Translations under genes and position numbers: made by a program
In this document: positions 11,007 through 21,610 of the stretch, piece after piece
Position numbering within the stretch: the stretch's first letter is position 1
Layout of the letters: every line of letters begins with the position of its first letter
Notes under the pieces: model-generated
The model's input: only the letters and a program-made list of their open reading frames with translations
Told to the model about the DNA's origin: nothing
The model's database searches: none
Source of the DNA: Oreohelix idahoensis
Lineage: Eukaryota; Mollusca; Gastropoda; Stylommatophora; Oreohelicidae
Direction of reading: 5' to 3'
Length of the DNA: 64,000 nucleotides
NCBI GenBank assembly: GCA_024509875.1
Contig: JAMPIV010014132.1
Span: 1,119,957 to 1,183,956 of the forward strand

Positions 11007-12352
11007 TGATAAGGGTGGATTTAGGATGCCGTCAAATTACCACCTCTATCGACACCAGGTATTACAGTGCAAGATGTGGGTGTCTTATCTGGTTTAGAAT
11101 GTTGCTGTGTGTGTTGCAGTAGAACAGTTCACAGGGTACACCACAGGCAACATGACGTGTAGAGTCATAGAAATGGTAACTTCGCTTTAGGTTTATACCA
11201 TTTATTGCACGCCACAAAACAGTCATGATACTTATGTTATCATCAGCATAGTATAACGAATGCAGCATTCAAAATCATATTAACTGATAGTCATGTAGGA
11301 TTCAATACTCAATAGTTGTATTGTAAACAGATATCATAAAGTTCTGGTTCGTGAAGCTGTATAAATAATATATATAACTTCTGCAACAGTGTCAGCTGCA
11401 GATCTTCAATGTTCATAGACAATAATAAATGCTCCCTTTCTGATGCTAGCAGATCAGATGTATACAATAAGTCCGTTTACTGTCTGCACGTGAATAGCAT
11501 ACTTTTCATACAGGTCATACCGACCTTTATAACGTTTCTAAGTCTAACCATCTGACTTGGACGTGATCTCTGATATAACGAATCCTGGAACACAGACAAT
11601 AGTCTTGTTGGTCTAGAGCGACCCATATATATATAACTAGTTCAGGTATAAAGATACCGGTGACTTAATCCTAGTCAAAGTACCTCTCCATTTTGAATCA
11701 CACAGGCGAGCAAAAAGGCGACAAAATGACGAACCTCTAGATGATAGCATAAAGTTCGATACAAGAGGAATTACCTTATTTCGGAAAATCAACCATGAAC
11801 ATATGCCTCCAGGCAGGCTTGAATAATACTGGGAAATAGTCTAGTTAGCTAACTAACTCACAAAGACAATGTATTTCCCTCAGAAAATCACAAGACGCAG
11901 GTTGCGTCCGCTCGCTACTCAGACCATTTCTAAACTGCCCCGAGCTGGGCGGAACCACAAACGAACTCTCCAAGTCGAGACATGCGCAGAACGACAATCT
12001 CTGAGTCGCCGTTCACAATAAGACGATTCTAAGAACATTCGAGATAAAAGTCTTATACAGTCGCGCCTTTTATGGTCATGAACAGAAGCGTTAAGACATG
12101 TTTCAGACATCTACAACAGTTGACTGATACTACCAAATAAGGAGATATGGTCACGCTTCGTTCAAGAAATTATAGACCGAACGTGTCTCTATACAAGAGA
12201 AGGCAAACTCCTAAAAAATTGTAGTCTCGATAACTCGGGTTATATCCCTTTGACCGTAAAAAACATAATACACACTTCAGTCAAAAAATGATCATACATA
12301 CGAAAAATGATCATACAAAGACTTTGGAAAAAGTAATTATTTGTGCGTAACA
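11007..12352 (-). repeat. 5' LTR of element A
   Basis: This is the 1346-bp partner of the LTR at 2363-3706. The promoter for the element should lie in it. It is followed at 12353-12357 by ACCAG, the right copy of the target-site duplication. Confidence 0.95.
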
Positions 12353-12357
12353 ACCAG

Positions 12358-13789
12358 CAGAAAGTATTATCTCTGTAAATAGAAGGGAACCGTGGCCTAA
12401 GCTTTAAGACGAAGGATCTACATGGTAGACTCTCCTTGACATTTCTTGGAAACGAGCTACCCTCGACAACCTTGATCAGAGACGAGCGCGAGCAGAGCGA
12501 AAAGAACCAACCCATAAGAAGGAGCAGAGCCATCATTGGCAGCTAAGTTCAAATATATGCTGCCACTTTAACTTCTTGTAATATCTCACATTCCCTAAAG
12601 ACTGTGATGATAACTTTTTCTGGATCCATAACTTTTCAAATTATTTTCCAACTGTTAAAACCTAAAGTGATTATTAAATTTTTTTTTTTGTAATTTTACA
12701 AATTTAACTTCGATTTATTCCTTTTAAAGTTACTACATGTTTGTCTCCGTCAAATTACTACACACACTACTACACAGAGCTATACTAGAAAAATAGAATT
12801 CGACTGAGTAAATCAGGGGTGGGGGCTTTAGGAGCTAGAATAAACCATTGCGTAACCTCTTCACAAAAGTGTCGGCAGATTCAAGAATTAATGTGCTCAG
12901 CAAATGTCAGCATTGTTTTCGCTTATCTGAATATCTTGTGAAGACTTCTTTGGGGTAGAAGTGTAATTAACCTTCTATCTACACATCTGCCAAGAGTAAT
13001 CTTGTGAGCAGGTAGATACCTTAGAAGCCACTATTAGATACTCTTGAGTTTTGGCCCCTGTTGAACCACTACTGCAAAGCAGTGGAGGCAATACCGTCAC
13101 AATCCCTCTAACTTTCATTCATGAATATAAATTTAGTATTCGGTATTTGGGAAAATTCAGCATCCGAATTACGGTCCGGCCCAATTAGTTTTTATTTCGA
13201 ACATGATGAACATTTCCAGTTCTGATACTTTTTAACGGAATACATTTTACAGTAACTATACTGAATAACCGTGTTAAATGGCGATGCAGCATTACTTTGG
13301 TGATGTGAGTCACTATTTAAAACAAACATTCGGAATATCTGCCGCAGATGATCTAAACCAGGAGATGGTGACTCGGGAGCTGCGGGGATCAACTTTGGGA
13401 ACTCTGAGCGCTCTAAACATCTACTCTGATAAAATCATGTACGTTTTCATGTTTCAGAGCATCTGGAATTTTGAATACGATCTGCCTCTATGTGACATCT
13501 ATCTCTGCCGCTCAACCCACTTCCTGCAATGTCATCAGGTGAGCTGTGGAGAATTAAAACTAAATATGTCACCAAATGTTAACTTCACTGCAAAGAAAAG
13601 ATAACTCTCTATCTTACACAGTTCACAAATAAAGTGAATGTTAGTTAGCTAACTTGTGGGTTTTTCGTTGGGAATGCTGTGAAAGTACCTTTAAACCTGA
13701 GGAAAACCGCACTTTTTAGAGAAGGTAGGATAGGGCTAGTTCGAAATATACCTAGGTTAAAATCACCCCCTTCCCCCCTTTTTTTCGTC
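12358..13789. other. unassigned DNA
   Basis: I see no recognisable gene. Short frames at 12240-12536 and 13278-13604 have no features I can tie to a protein family. CAGGGGTGGGGGC near 12815 could be a degraded left end of the hAT-like element whose right end is at 13858, but this is weak. Confidence 0.45.
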
Positions 13790-13858
13790 ACCTATAATCT
13801 ACCAAATGATGCATTATGATCTACCGGTGGGCCAAGATCGAGCGGTTGCCGACCCCTG
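13790..13858. repeat. hAT-like terminal inverted repeat end
   Basis: The stretch ends in GGTTGCCGACCCCTG, the reverse complement of the CAGGGGTCGGCAACC-type terminus common in hAT DNA transposons and their non-autonomous relatives. I found no convincing partner end or clean 8-bp duplication, so only one end is claimed. Confidence 0.45.
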
Positions 13859-13890
13859 ATTTAAATAGTAAGATAAGCAAAGGAAGGACA

Positions 13891-14003
<113 letters not shown>

Positions 14004-14379
14004 CATTCTATACGTTTCTTCTCTGCGTCTATTTGGCTACTCATTGAAATCACGTCTAGCATGTTGTCAGCCAACTCTGCGAAACGTGTTCCCCATGATA
14101 GAAAACAGAACTGGTAAACAAGTACTGGGAACGGCGTATCATCTAGTACAAATTTACTGTAAACCCAACAAGCAGCTGTACTTGCCAGCAAGATTATTTC
14201 TGAGCAACCTATCATTGCTTAATTGGATGTAAAGTATCAAATGTCAATTATAACATAAATCACTTTAATCAGTTTGAGTCACACTTGGCAGTGCGTTTGA
14301 GAAACATGGATGTTTACCGTGTGTGAAAAAGAAAGATGTGTAAAGGTTGGACATATTTTAGTTCATTACAACATAATTA

Positions 14380-15560
14380 AGTCTTATTGTATGGCTGTCA
14401 AACATGGAGAACAATGAAAAGAACAACCAAAAAGCTACAGACTTTCATAAATGGATGCTTGTGTAGAATAGAAGGAGTGAAGTGGTATGACAAGATCACT
14501 AATGTGGAACTGATGACAAGATCACTAATGTGGAACTGATAACAAGATCACTAATGTGGAACTGATGACAAGATCACTAATGTGGAACTGATGACAAGAT
14601 CACTAATGTGGAACTGATGACAAGATCACTAATGTGGAACTGATGACAAGATCACTAATGTGGAACTGATGACAAGATCACTAATGTGGAACTGATGACA
14701 AGATCATTAATGTGGAACTGATGACAAGATCACTAATGTGGAACTGATGACAAGATCACTAATGTGGAACTGATGACAAGATCACTAATGTGGAACTGAT
14801 GACAAGATCACTAATGTGGAACTGATGACAAGATCACTAATGTGCAACTGATGACAAGATCACTAATGTGGAACTGATGACAAGATCACTAATGTGGAAC
14901 TGATGACAAGATCACTAATGTGGAACTGATGACAAGATCACTAATGTGGAACTGATGACAAGATCACTAATGTGGAACTGATGGCAAGATCACTAATGTG
15001 GAACTGATGACAAGATCACTAATGTGGAACTGATGACAAGATCACTAATGTGGAACTGATGACAAGATCACTAATGTGGAACTGATGACAAGATCACTAA
15101 TGTGGAACTGATGACAAGATCACTAATGTGGAACTGATGACAAGATCACTAATGTGGAACTGATGACAAGATCACTAATGTGGAACTGATGACAAGATCA
15201 CTAATGTGGAACTGATGACAAGATCATTAATGTGGAACTGATGACAAGATCACAAATGTGGAACTGATGACAAGATCATTAATGTGGAACTGATGACAAG
15301 AACCATACAAGGGCCAGTGGAACAAAAAAATGAGAAGAAAACGATGGAGGTGGATAGAACATACACCGAGGAAACCTGTTTATAGCGTTACTGGACAGTC
15401 CTTGTTCTGGAATGCTCAAGGCAAGAGAGATAGATGAAAATCAAGGAACACGCGGAGAAGAGAACTGGAGACCTTGAGCTGATGGCACAGGATTGCTTGG
15501 TACAAGGTTCTTTAAGGCCTTTGCTCTTTGGGTAGCTGTAAGGTGATGATGATGATGAGC
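14380..15560 (+). pseudogene. 3' end of a LINE reverse transcriptase, split by a minisatellite
   Basis: On the plus strand 14385-14480 reads like the C-terminal part of an animal LINE polyprotein (YGCQTWRT, then KKLQTFINGCL). The matching continuation lies at 15300-15530 (KRWRWIEHTPRKP, then WNAQGK and RRRELET), followed by a short GATGAT tail. In intact relatives these two blocks are only a few residues apart. Here about 800 bp of 26-bp tandem repeats separates them. Stops and shifts show it is dead. The family is recognised from motif patterns only. Confidence 0.75.
14487..15300. repeat. 26-bp minisatellite, about 31 copies
   Basis: The unit TGACAAGATCACTAATGTGG plus AACTGA is repeated about 31 times with very few variants (single changes near 14706, 14843, 14982, 15225 and 15255). 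The unit matches the LINE coding segment at its left border, so it arose by local amplification. Since 26 is not a multiple of three, the array cannot keep a reading frame. Confidence 0.97.
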
Positions 15561-16059
15561 AGGACAATATAATATGCAGCAATAAAAAAACACAACGATG
15601 ACGAAACTAACAGCTTCATCAACATTATCATCACTATCCCCGAGCTTCCAAACAAGCAAAGGCCTTCAACAAATTTGTTCCAAGTCCGACTGTCCTGTGC
15701 CATCCGCCATCTTTCTATGTCTTCTTCATCCTTGTCATTTCTGTGTCCAGTTTTTTTCTCAGTTTGTTTCGCAGTCTCTCTCTGCCTAGTTTACCAAGGG
15801 GTACCCGAACAATGACTGTCATGTAATACTATCATCATGGTTTTTCAGTGTGTGCTCTTTCTAGCCCCCATCACAGCTCCTCTTCCGCTAGCACCTGTTT
15901 GATTCTACTCAATGTTAGGACAGTTTGGTAGCTGATAATGCCCGTTGATGTTTGAAGCTAACAATTACTTCTATCAATAACTGCTGTTATAAAAAATATA
16001 TAGTCTTGTTCTTCAGATGCTTCATGTTTTTCTAGCCATCTTTTCATGTAACAGATCTT
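15561..16059. other. unassigned DNA
   Basis: No gene or repeat family is recognisable. Several overlapping short frames on both strands near 15400-15790 are chance frames in the LINE flank. Confidence 0.4.
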
Positions 16060-16260
16060 CACGCAGTAGCGCAGTGCATTGGCTTCCTAGCTCGGTGGTC
16101 CGTGGTTCGATTCCCAGTTGAGGTGAGATTTTTTTGGACCAAAAACGGCTCCTTGGTCGACCCAGCCTCATAATTGGGTACCAGAGCAAATTTGGGAAGA
16201 TTAAAGCGGTGGCGGCGTGATGCTGACCACATCACCCCTAGTGTGCCGATCGTCAAGAAA
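16060..16260 (+). repeat. tRNA-derived SINE
   Basis: A head with tRNA-like promoter boxes is followed by an unrelated body. AGCGCAGTGCATTGGCTTCC resembles an RNA polymerase III A-box region. About 35 bp downstream, GGTTCGATTCCC is a good B box. The body after 16110 has no tRNA fold. The 3' limit near 16260 is approximate. Confidence 0.75.
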
Positions 16261-17387
16261 ATATGGGCCTAACATCATATTCTCATATGTCTCAGTGTGC
16301 ATGTAACGGAATCCTTTACCTTTTTTTTATACAGAACTTCACACTGTATCTTCATTTAAGTTATTTGACGTCTGTCTTTCCTGTTGTCACCATGTTTTTA
16401 AACTCTACCTATGTATCCTCTTTAATCCCTAGTAAACGTTCAATCGGCTCGGATGATTGTTCTGTCAGGAAGAAAGCCCGATATTTCGGCTTTCAGGTTT
16501 TGTTTTGCTTATAACGCTTTATCGCATTTTTAACAAAAAAATTTCATATTTCTTGACTGAAAAAATACCCTTACTCATTCTTAAATTGGCAGTAGGGCCT
16601 GTAAGTGTCTTTACTTGATAATTAGCGATTTTATACTGCGTATTGTCAAAGTTTCAAATTTAACACGTCCATTTTCTCAAGCTGATAAGTTGCGTTCAGA
16701 CCAAGCGAGGCAACTTTTTATTTTTTATGTTTTTTTTTTTTTTTGGTTAGGAAATTCTGGATCAAGAATCTATTTTAGAATGTAGAGATTATGCAGATGA
16801 TAATGAAGATGAATCGGGTCACGAAGAGAAGTCTAGCTTATAGCTTTTTCATTGAGCAGATGATTGCGACATGCTTGATGTTAAAACTGAAGCTGTGAGG
16901 ACAAAACTAAGAAATCAGATGGCAAAAAAAAAATTAAAAAAAAAATACAGGAACTGTGTCTGAACCCCCCCAAAAATTGAGTAGACAGGGTCACGTGTCA
17001 AAACAATATTTTGGTGAAAACAATAACATTGTGTAAATGAGATTTTATTTTCTCTTACCTTGATGTATTTAGAAATTGTGCGTTGCTACTTGCCGCTGAT
17101 CTGTGTTTTTATTTTGTGAAAGTTATTATTTCTTGAGAGTTGTAAAACAATGATGTTGGCCATTTAGGCTATCAGGAGAAAGATATCCCATTTCGAAAAT
17201 GAGACGATTCTCTAAAGAAAAGCAAGTTCTGTCATCTGTGTTGTTTTTTTCTTTTTCATCTGTCTGTATCACTTTTCTTATCTCTGTTTCTCAACATTTT
17301 ACATGATTGCAGTGCCTATAGTATTTTTCTTTTGACCTTGTCTATATTTCTTGTCTTTGTTGCCTGTTTTTAACTATTATTTACTAA
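16261..17387. other. unassigned DNA
   Basis: I see only T-rich and A-rich runs and short chance frames. There is no recognisable gene. Confidence 0.45.
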
Positions 17388-18040
17388 TTAGTTTATGAGT
17401 CGTGTGGGTTTTTCTACCGCTTGTACTGCTCTGTAGTCTCTTCTGTAGTTAATGGACTGTAGCTTTATAATCTTGTTCATCTCTTTTATTGGGGTTGTTT
17501 TCATTACTTCAGTAGTTATTATCCAAGCCAAGTTTTGTATTCTGACTATTCTGTCGAAGTCAAGTTTTGAATCAGTTGCCCAGATTGGTATTCCATGCTT
17601 TATCATAGTCATTAAACAACAGTTTGAGTATTTGATAATCTTTCCAGCCAAGTATGTCCTAGTTTTTTTCATTAAGTCATTTGCTGTCTAGCTTTTGTCT
17701 AGCATTTATCGATTCGGGTATTTCCATGTTAATTTGCGGTCAAAGAAAATTTCGAAGTTCATGGGACAATTTTTATTCCCCTCTTGCAGCTGGTGTCTCT
17801 TCAGTTTCAGTATGACTTTTTGTTCCTTGGTTGAGGAGAGTGTGAACACTGTACATGATATTTTCCTTCTCATTTAGTTTTAGTGGCTATTCTTGTATCA
17901 TTTTATCTAGTTTTAGTAAGGCTTCCTGCGTCCTGCTTTTTGCAGTAATATTGTCTTCTGCTACATATAGATCAAGGTCTGCAGTTTTGGTCGATGTTTG
18001 GTATTTTGTTGACGGGTTATTTGTATAAGTCAGGAAAAAT
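17388..18040 (-). pseudogene. decayed LINE reverse transcriptase (I/Jockey-like)
   Basis: Minus-strand translation gives pieces of a non-LTR RT in the right order. Near 18000 there is a degraded active-site region in which the usual Asp-Asp pair is lost (KTADLDLYVAEDN, then TQEALLKLDKMI). Next comes a KLNEKE block. The C-terminal side is GIPIWAT followed by TTPIKEMNKI and RRDYRAVQAVEK. Several stops and frame changes interrupt it. The family assignment rests on these motifs alone. Confidence 0.65.
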
Positions 18041-18059
18041 AAAGACGAAATCACGCTGC

Positions 18060-18250
18060 ATTCTAGTATGTAAATTCGTTTTATGGCTGTAGAAGTAGGC
18101 ACAAGAGATCTACTGGCGGCTTCAGTATATGAACAACTGAAAAAACCCGGCCTGGGAGGACAGTCAAGGAGAAGGAACATGATTTGGTGAAACAGCGGAA
18201 AAGGGCTCGTGCTGGCCGTGGAACAACGAAACCAGGTTATGGAATTCAGA
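18060..18250 (+). pseudogene. fragment of a LINE 3' coding end
   Basis: On the plus strand, VEVGTRDLLAASVYEQL followed by GLGGQSRR resembles the conserved EVGxRG...G..G..R block near the C-terminus of some animal LINE polyproteins. It lies head to head with the minus-strand LINE remnant and is probably a separate insertion. It is short and has a stop soon after. Confidence 0.4.
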
Positions 18251-18324
18251 GCAGAATGTTTATGTACACAGCTGTCAATCTTAACAAAACATTACATTGC
18301 CGGAATGGATAAAAGTAGAGGGAT

Positions 18325-18490
18325 ATAGCCATTATAGGAATTGCAATCCAGGTTGAACGGTTCAATTCCTAGCGCAGGTGGGAAGAAAAAAAAACACAAA
18401 TATAAAAAAAAAATTGGATGACACTGTGGATTCATGACACCCGGCCTCCTCCCTCCCACCATGAGTGTAAGGTTTTAAAAGGACCGAAAA
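18325..18490 (+). repeat. possible second SINE-like remnant
   Basis: GGTTCAATTCC matches a polymerase III B box and is followed by an A-rich stretch. The upstream A box is poor. This is only a hint. Confidence 0.25.
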
Positions 18491-19266
18491 ACTAGCCCAG
18501 GAATGGGCAATACTTTCGCCAATCGACATGTGTGGCGAATTGGCTACATAGTGTGTATTATTAGACCTGGCATGACAATTTTTTTTTACACTGAAAATAA
18601 GTAAACTGATGTTTCTGGCTTGTCATGGAAACTCGAAGAGGTTCTACAGCTTCCGTATAATTCAACAGACTTACACATTTCAGATTACACAGTTTAACAT
18701 TGATTTGTTAAAACATTGAGCTTCCGTGACTTATGTTTGGGTATGTACACAACAAAGTTCTGGAATGAAGTATTTTAACGAAACTTCGGAAGTTTCCTTT
18801 TATCAAAGTAGTTAGGAACCTTGTTTTTTTAATGTGCTAATGAATGATAAAATCCACCACACGCAAAGTCCTATTGTCAACCTGGGAAACAGTCTGACAG
18901 GGAAACACCTTCTGATGATCCTATTATTTCTTGTTATAACTGTGTATCGAATTATTTCCCATCATCGGAAGTAAAAGTACAATAAATGTTCTATGTGGTG
19001 TGTAAAACGCAACTTCAGTTCCAAACTGACACTCTTCCTTTTCAGAAGACGAGTTCAAAAGAAATGTTAAATCTCTCAAAACAAAAGAGTTGTTTCCAGG
19101 GACGCCACAGAACTCAACGTTTAATTACATTAACGTGATCAGTTTCAGCTTAAGGTCCAGAGAAGAATTGCTGCAGGGTAATTTTATGTCTCTAGTTCCT
19201 AATCTTCTTCAGTGACTAGCAAGTATGGCTGGAATCACAAGGGGATTAATTAGAAAGTGGGTCATC
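18491..19266. other. unassigned DNA
   Basis: There is no recognisable gene or repeat. The stretch ends at the left target duplication of the LINE fragment that follows. Confidence 0.45.
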
Positions 19267-19280
19267 TTGGCTCGAATGTT

Positions 19281-19807
19281 CTTCTTCTTCTTCTTCTTCT
19301 TTGATCCTTAGCCGCCGACCGCCAAAGCAGTCAGTGGCCATCACGCCTAGTGGCGTCTTGTAGGGCAACAACAAATTGATTCCACTTTGCTCGGTCGGCG
19401 GCCATCCTTCGTACAGTGCCCCAACTCTGGTTCATTCTTTGCATCTCAGCCTCCACAGTCCTCCGCCAGGTTGTTTTGGGTCGGCCTTTCTTTTGTTTTC
19501 CTTCAGGGGTCCAAAGCATAGCTGTTCTTGTGATGGCATCGGGATCTCTTCTGAGGACATGGCCAACCCAGCTCCAGCGTCTGCCAGCTATGATGGTGTG
19601 CATGTCCTCTTGCTTGCTCCGAGTAAGCAGATCTTGGTTGGTGATGGTATTCGGCCAAATGATTCGGTGAATTTTTCTTAGGCATGTTGTGTGAAAAGAG
19701 GACAATTTCGACATTTCCTTCTCTGTAACTCTCCAGCATTCCGCACCATAGAGAAGCACAGAAAGCACACAGCTCTGATATAATCTTAATTTTGTGCTTG
19801 TGCTATA
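19281..19807 (-). mobile_element. 5'-truncated LINE insertion with 14-bp target duplication
   Basis: The same 14 bases, TTGGCTCGAATGTT, flank the fragment at 19267-19280 and 19808-19821. On the minus strand the insert encodes the C-terminus of a LINE protein (19331-19768; LLYGAECWRVTEKE, RRWSWVGHVLRRD, GRPKTTWRRTVE) and ends in a GAA microsatellite tail at 19281-19302. 5' truncation, a simple-repeat tail and a variable-length duplication are signs of target-primed reverse transcription. The 145-codon frame is intact but cannot work alone. Confidence 0.88.
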
Positions 19808-19821
19808 TTGGCTCGAATGTT

Positions 19822-20048
19822 GTATCGATTAATTGATAGGGTAGGCACGAGTAACCGGATAGGAGTTCTGAGGAATACATAAACTGTTCTATTTTTACTG
19901 TCTAGAATGGCAGATAGACAGTAAATTGATGGATTAAAGATCCAAGAGTAATTTATAATTGAAAAAAATAATTCATGTCAACAAAGCAATTTTTAAGTCA
20001 GAGCGGAATTGAAAGCTAAAGTGATATGAATTTAGTGACATGAATTTA

Positions 20049-20050
<2 letters not shown>
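19822..20050. other. short unassigned gap
   Basis: Nothing is recognisable between the LINE fragment and the GA array. Confidence 0.4.
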
Positions 20051-20051
<1 letters not shown>

Positions 20052-20091
<40 letters not shown>

Positions 20092-20180
20092 GGAGTGAGA
20101 GAGAGAGTGAGAGAGAGAGAGGGAGTGAGAGAGAGAGTGAGAGAGAGAGCGAGAGAGGGAGAGAGAGCGAGATACAGAGA
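20052..20180. repeat. GA microsatellite
   Basis: GA repeats are interrupted by GAGT and GAGC variants. Open frames of Ser-Leu repeats across it are artefacts. Confidence 0.95.
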
Positions 20181-20223
20181 CACGCAGAGATAATCAAAGA
20201 GAATTGCCATCATTCACTAAATT

Positions 20224-20560
20224 TCATCATCATCATTAGTTGCCGTGCTCAAACAGAAGGTCAGATGCAATGGATCTGCAACGTCTTGTGTCTCTGGTCT
20301 TGATAGTGCACTCTGATAGACTCTTTGGTGTCCATCTCTTGATGTTATCTTTACACTTATATCGCTGTCTTCCTCTTGCACGTTTGTCTTCTACTCTGCC
20401 TTCTATTATGGTCTTCAGCAAGATGTTACAACTTTTTTATATGGCCAAAATATTTTAGTTCCTAATTTTGATCTCCTTCATTAATTCTCTTTTAATTTCT
20501 AGGTTTTCTATGACCTCTACTTGTTTTTTTCTCTTTCCATGAGACGTGCCCCATTATGAA
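20224..20560 (-). pseudogene. LINE 3' coding fragment
   Basis: Minus-strand translation ends with a Lys/Arg-rich piece, LKTIIEGRVEDKRARGRQR, followed by a WTPKSL block (20236-20421). This resembles the GRVEGKRGRGRQR block at the C-terminus of RTE-type and related LINE proteins. A preceding piece near 20440 (KYFGHIKK) fits the upstream consensus. The 3' side is marked by short ATG/ATC repeats at 20225-20237. Confidence 0.6.
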
Positions 20561-21227
20561 TTTATAATCAGTCAATTAATCATATGTCACACTATGACAT
20601 AAAAAAATAAGGACACGTCATTACAGCTTGATGCGATCTAACAGAGTAAACTTTGGTGGGGTGAACCAAAACAGACAGGAATATTTGTACACGTATTAAA
20701 TACATAAATAAAATATAAAAGTTGGAGTAAAAATTTTCAGTAAAAGTAAATAAAACAAATTTAATGCAATTACCGAAATGTAATAATCATCATCATAATT
20801 ATTTTCCTTTGCGCTCCCTATTGAGCATGGAGCAACCACTGCAGCTGGTTCATTTGCAGGAAGCCTGCACCAACCATTCACATCCTCTTGCAGTGGTAGT
20901 TTTTCTTTCTGTCCCAGGCAATTTTTAGGTTTTACTAATTTTTCCACTGTGGAAGTTTAAAAACAAGCAATAACTGTAGATTTATGAAAACAATATCTCA
21001 TTATATACCCACCTAACAAAAGAAACCTCTCAGGTACAGAACTTAAAATTGTGGCCGTGTATGTTTATACGGCACTAGTAGTTATATTGATTTTATTTAG
21101 TCAGAGTTAATCCCTCATATGTTGTGGTGGTTCAAGTGCTAACTGGCCTTCCGCCAGAGATGGTGATACTTGACCTTTTGTTATTTTTTTTCAACCCAGG
21201 AATGTTCTTTCCTTTAGGTTTGGTGAT
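20561..21227. other. unassigned DNA
   Basis: There is no recognisable gene. An 83-codon minus frame at 20696-20947 has no family signature. Confidence 0.4.
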
Positions 21228-21610
21228 TGTGGTGGGTTTTGATGTTATAAATAGGAGTTGTTGTTATTATTTGTCTACAGAGGGAGGTCAAGCTGTGTAA
21301 GCCCCTGAGTCTAATAGTTGATGGTGATGTATTCTCAGGGTACCTATCTGCTACCACCCTACGATCTCACACTGCAAATATTTTACTCTTATTAGTGATA
21401 TGGCTACGTGTCTAGGGTAATGGATGTATGTTGTTAGAGTAATAACTTGAACACCACTGCAACTCAATAAAATGAATTTAAGAAAAACAGTGGTTGTAGT
21501 TATCAAATTAATTTACAAATTTATTTTCCTGTCCCTCATTTCTTTTTAGACAGGAATATTTAAATGAAAGGAAAAATGTAGTTTACAATATTCAAAATAA
21601 CTAAAAGAAA
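21228..21610 (-). repeat. decayed LTR related to element C
   Basis: The plus strand begins TGTGGTGGGTTTTGATGTTA, the exact reverse complement of the 3' end of the element C LTR at 42743. Homology continues through CTACCACCCTACGA and TCTAGGGTAATG and fades near 21610. The exact start supports placing the C LTR terminus at 42743. No primer-binding site adjoins it, so this is a 3' or solo LTR remnant. Confidence 0.7.

Larger units (their letters stand above)
2363..12352 (-). mobile_element. complete Gmr1-like LTR retrotransposon (element A)
   Basis: A 9990-bp element runs on the minus strand. It is bounded by two LTRs (2363-3706 and 11007-12352) that start TGTTACGC and end CTTATCA when read on the minus strand. 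Both sides carry the 5-bp duplication ACCAG (2358-2362 and 12353-12357), so the two ends belong to one insertion. The interior holds, in minus-strand order, a putative primer-binding site, a ~1.5-kb leader, a gag-pol frame broken by one TAG, and a purine-rich tract next to the 3' LTR. The pol order is protease, integrase, RT, RNase H. In Gypsy elements this order defines the Gmr1-like group; ordinary Gypsy elements have integrase last. The two LTRs differ at roughly 2% of positions by eye, so the copy is older than elements B and D of this window. Confidence 0.95.

Noticed and set aside
12815..13858. Complete hAT-like element from CAGGGGTGGGGGC to GCCGACCCCTG
   Set aside because: The left end matches poorly and the flanking 8-mers do not agree; only the right end is retained, at low confidence.
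14487..15300. Regular 26-bp array that superficially recalls a CRISPR array
   Set aside because: There are no unique spacers; the units are head-to-tail copies of LINE sequence in an animal genome.
16060..16140. Possible functional tRNA gene
   Set aside because: A and B boxes are present, but the rest does not fold as a tRNA and continues into a SINE body.
19973..20197. Ser-Leu repeat protein on the minus strand
   Set aside because: It is a GA microsatellite read as codons.
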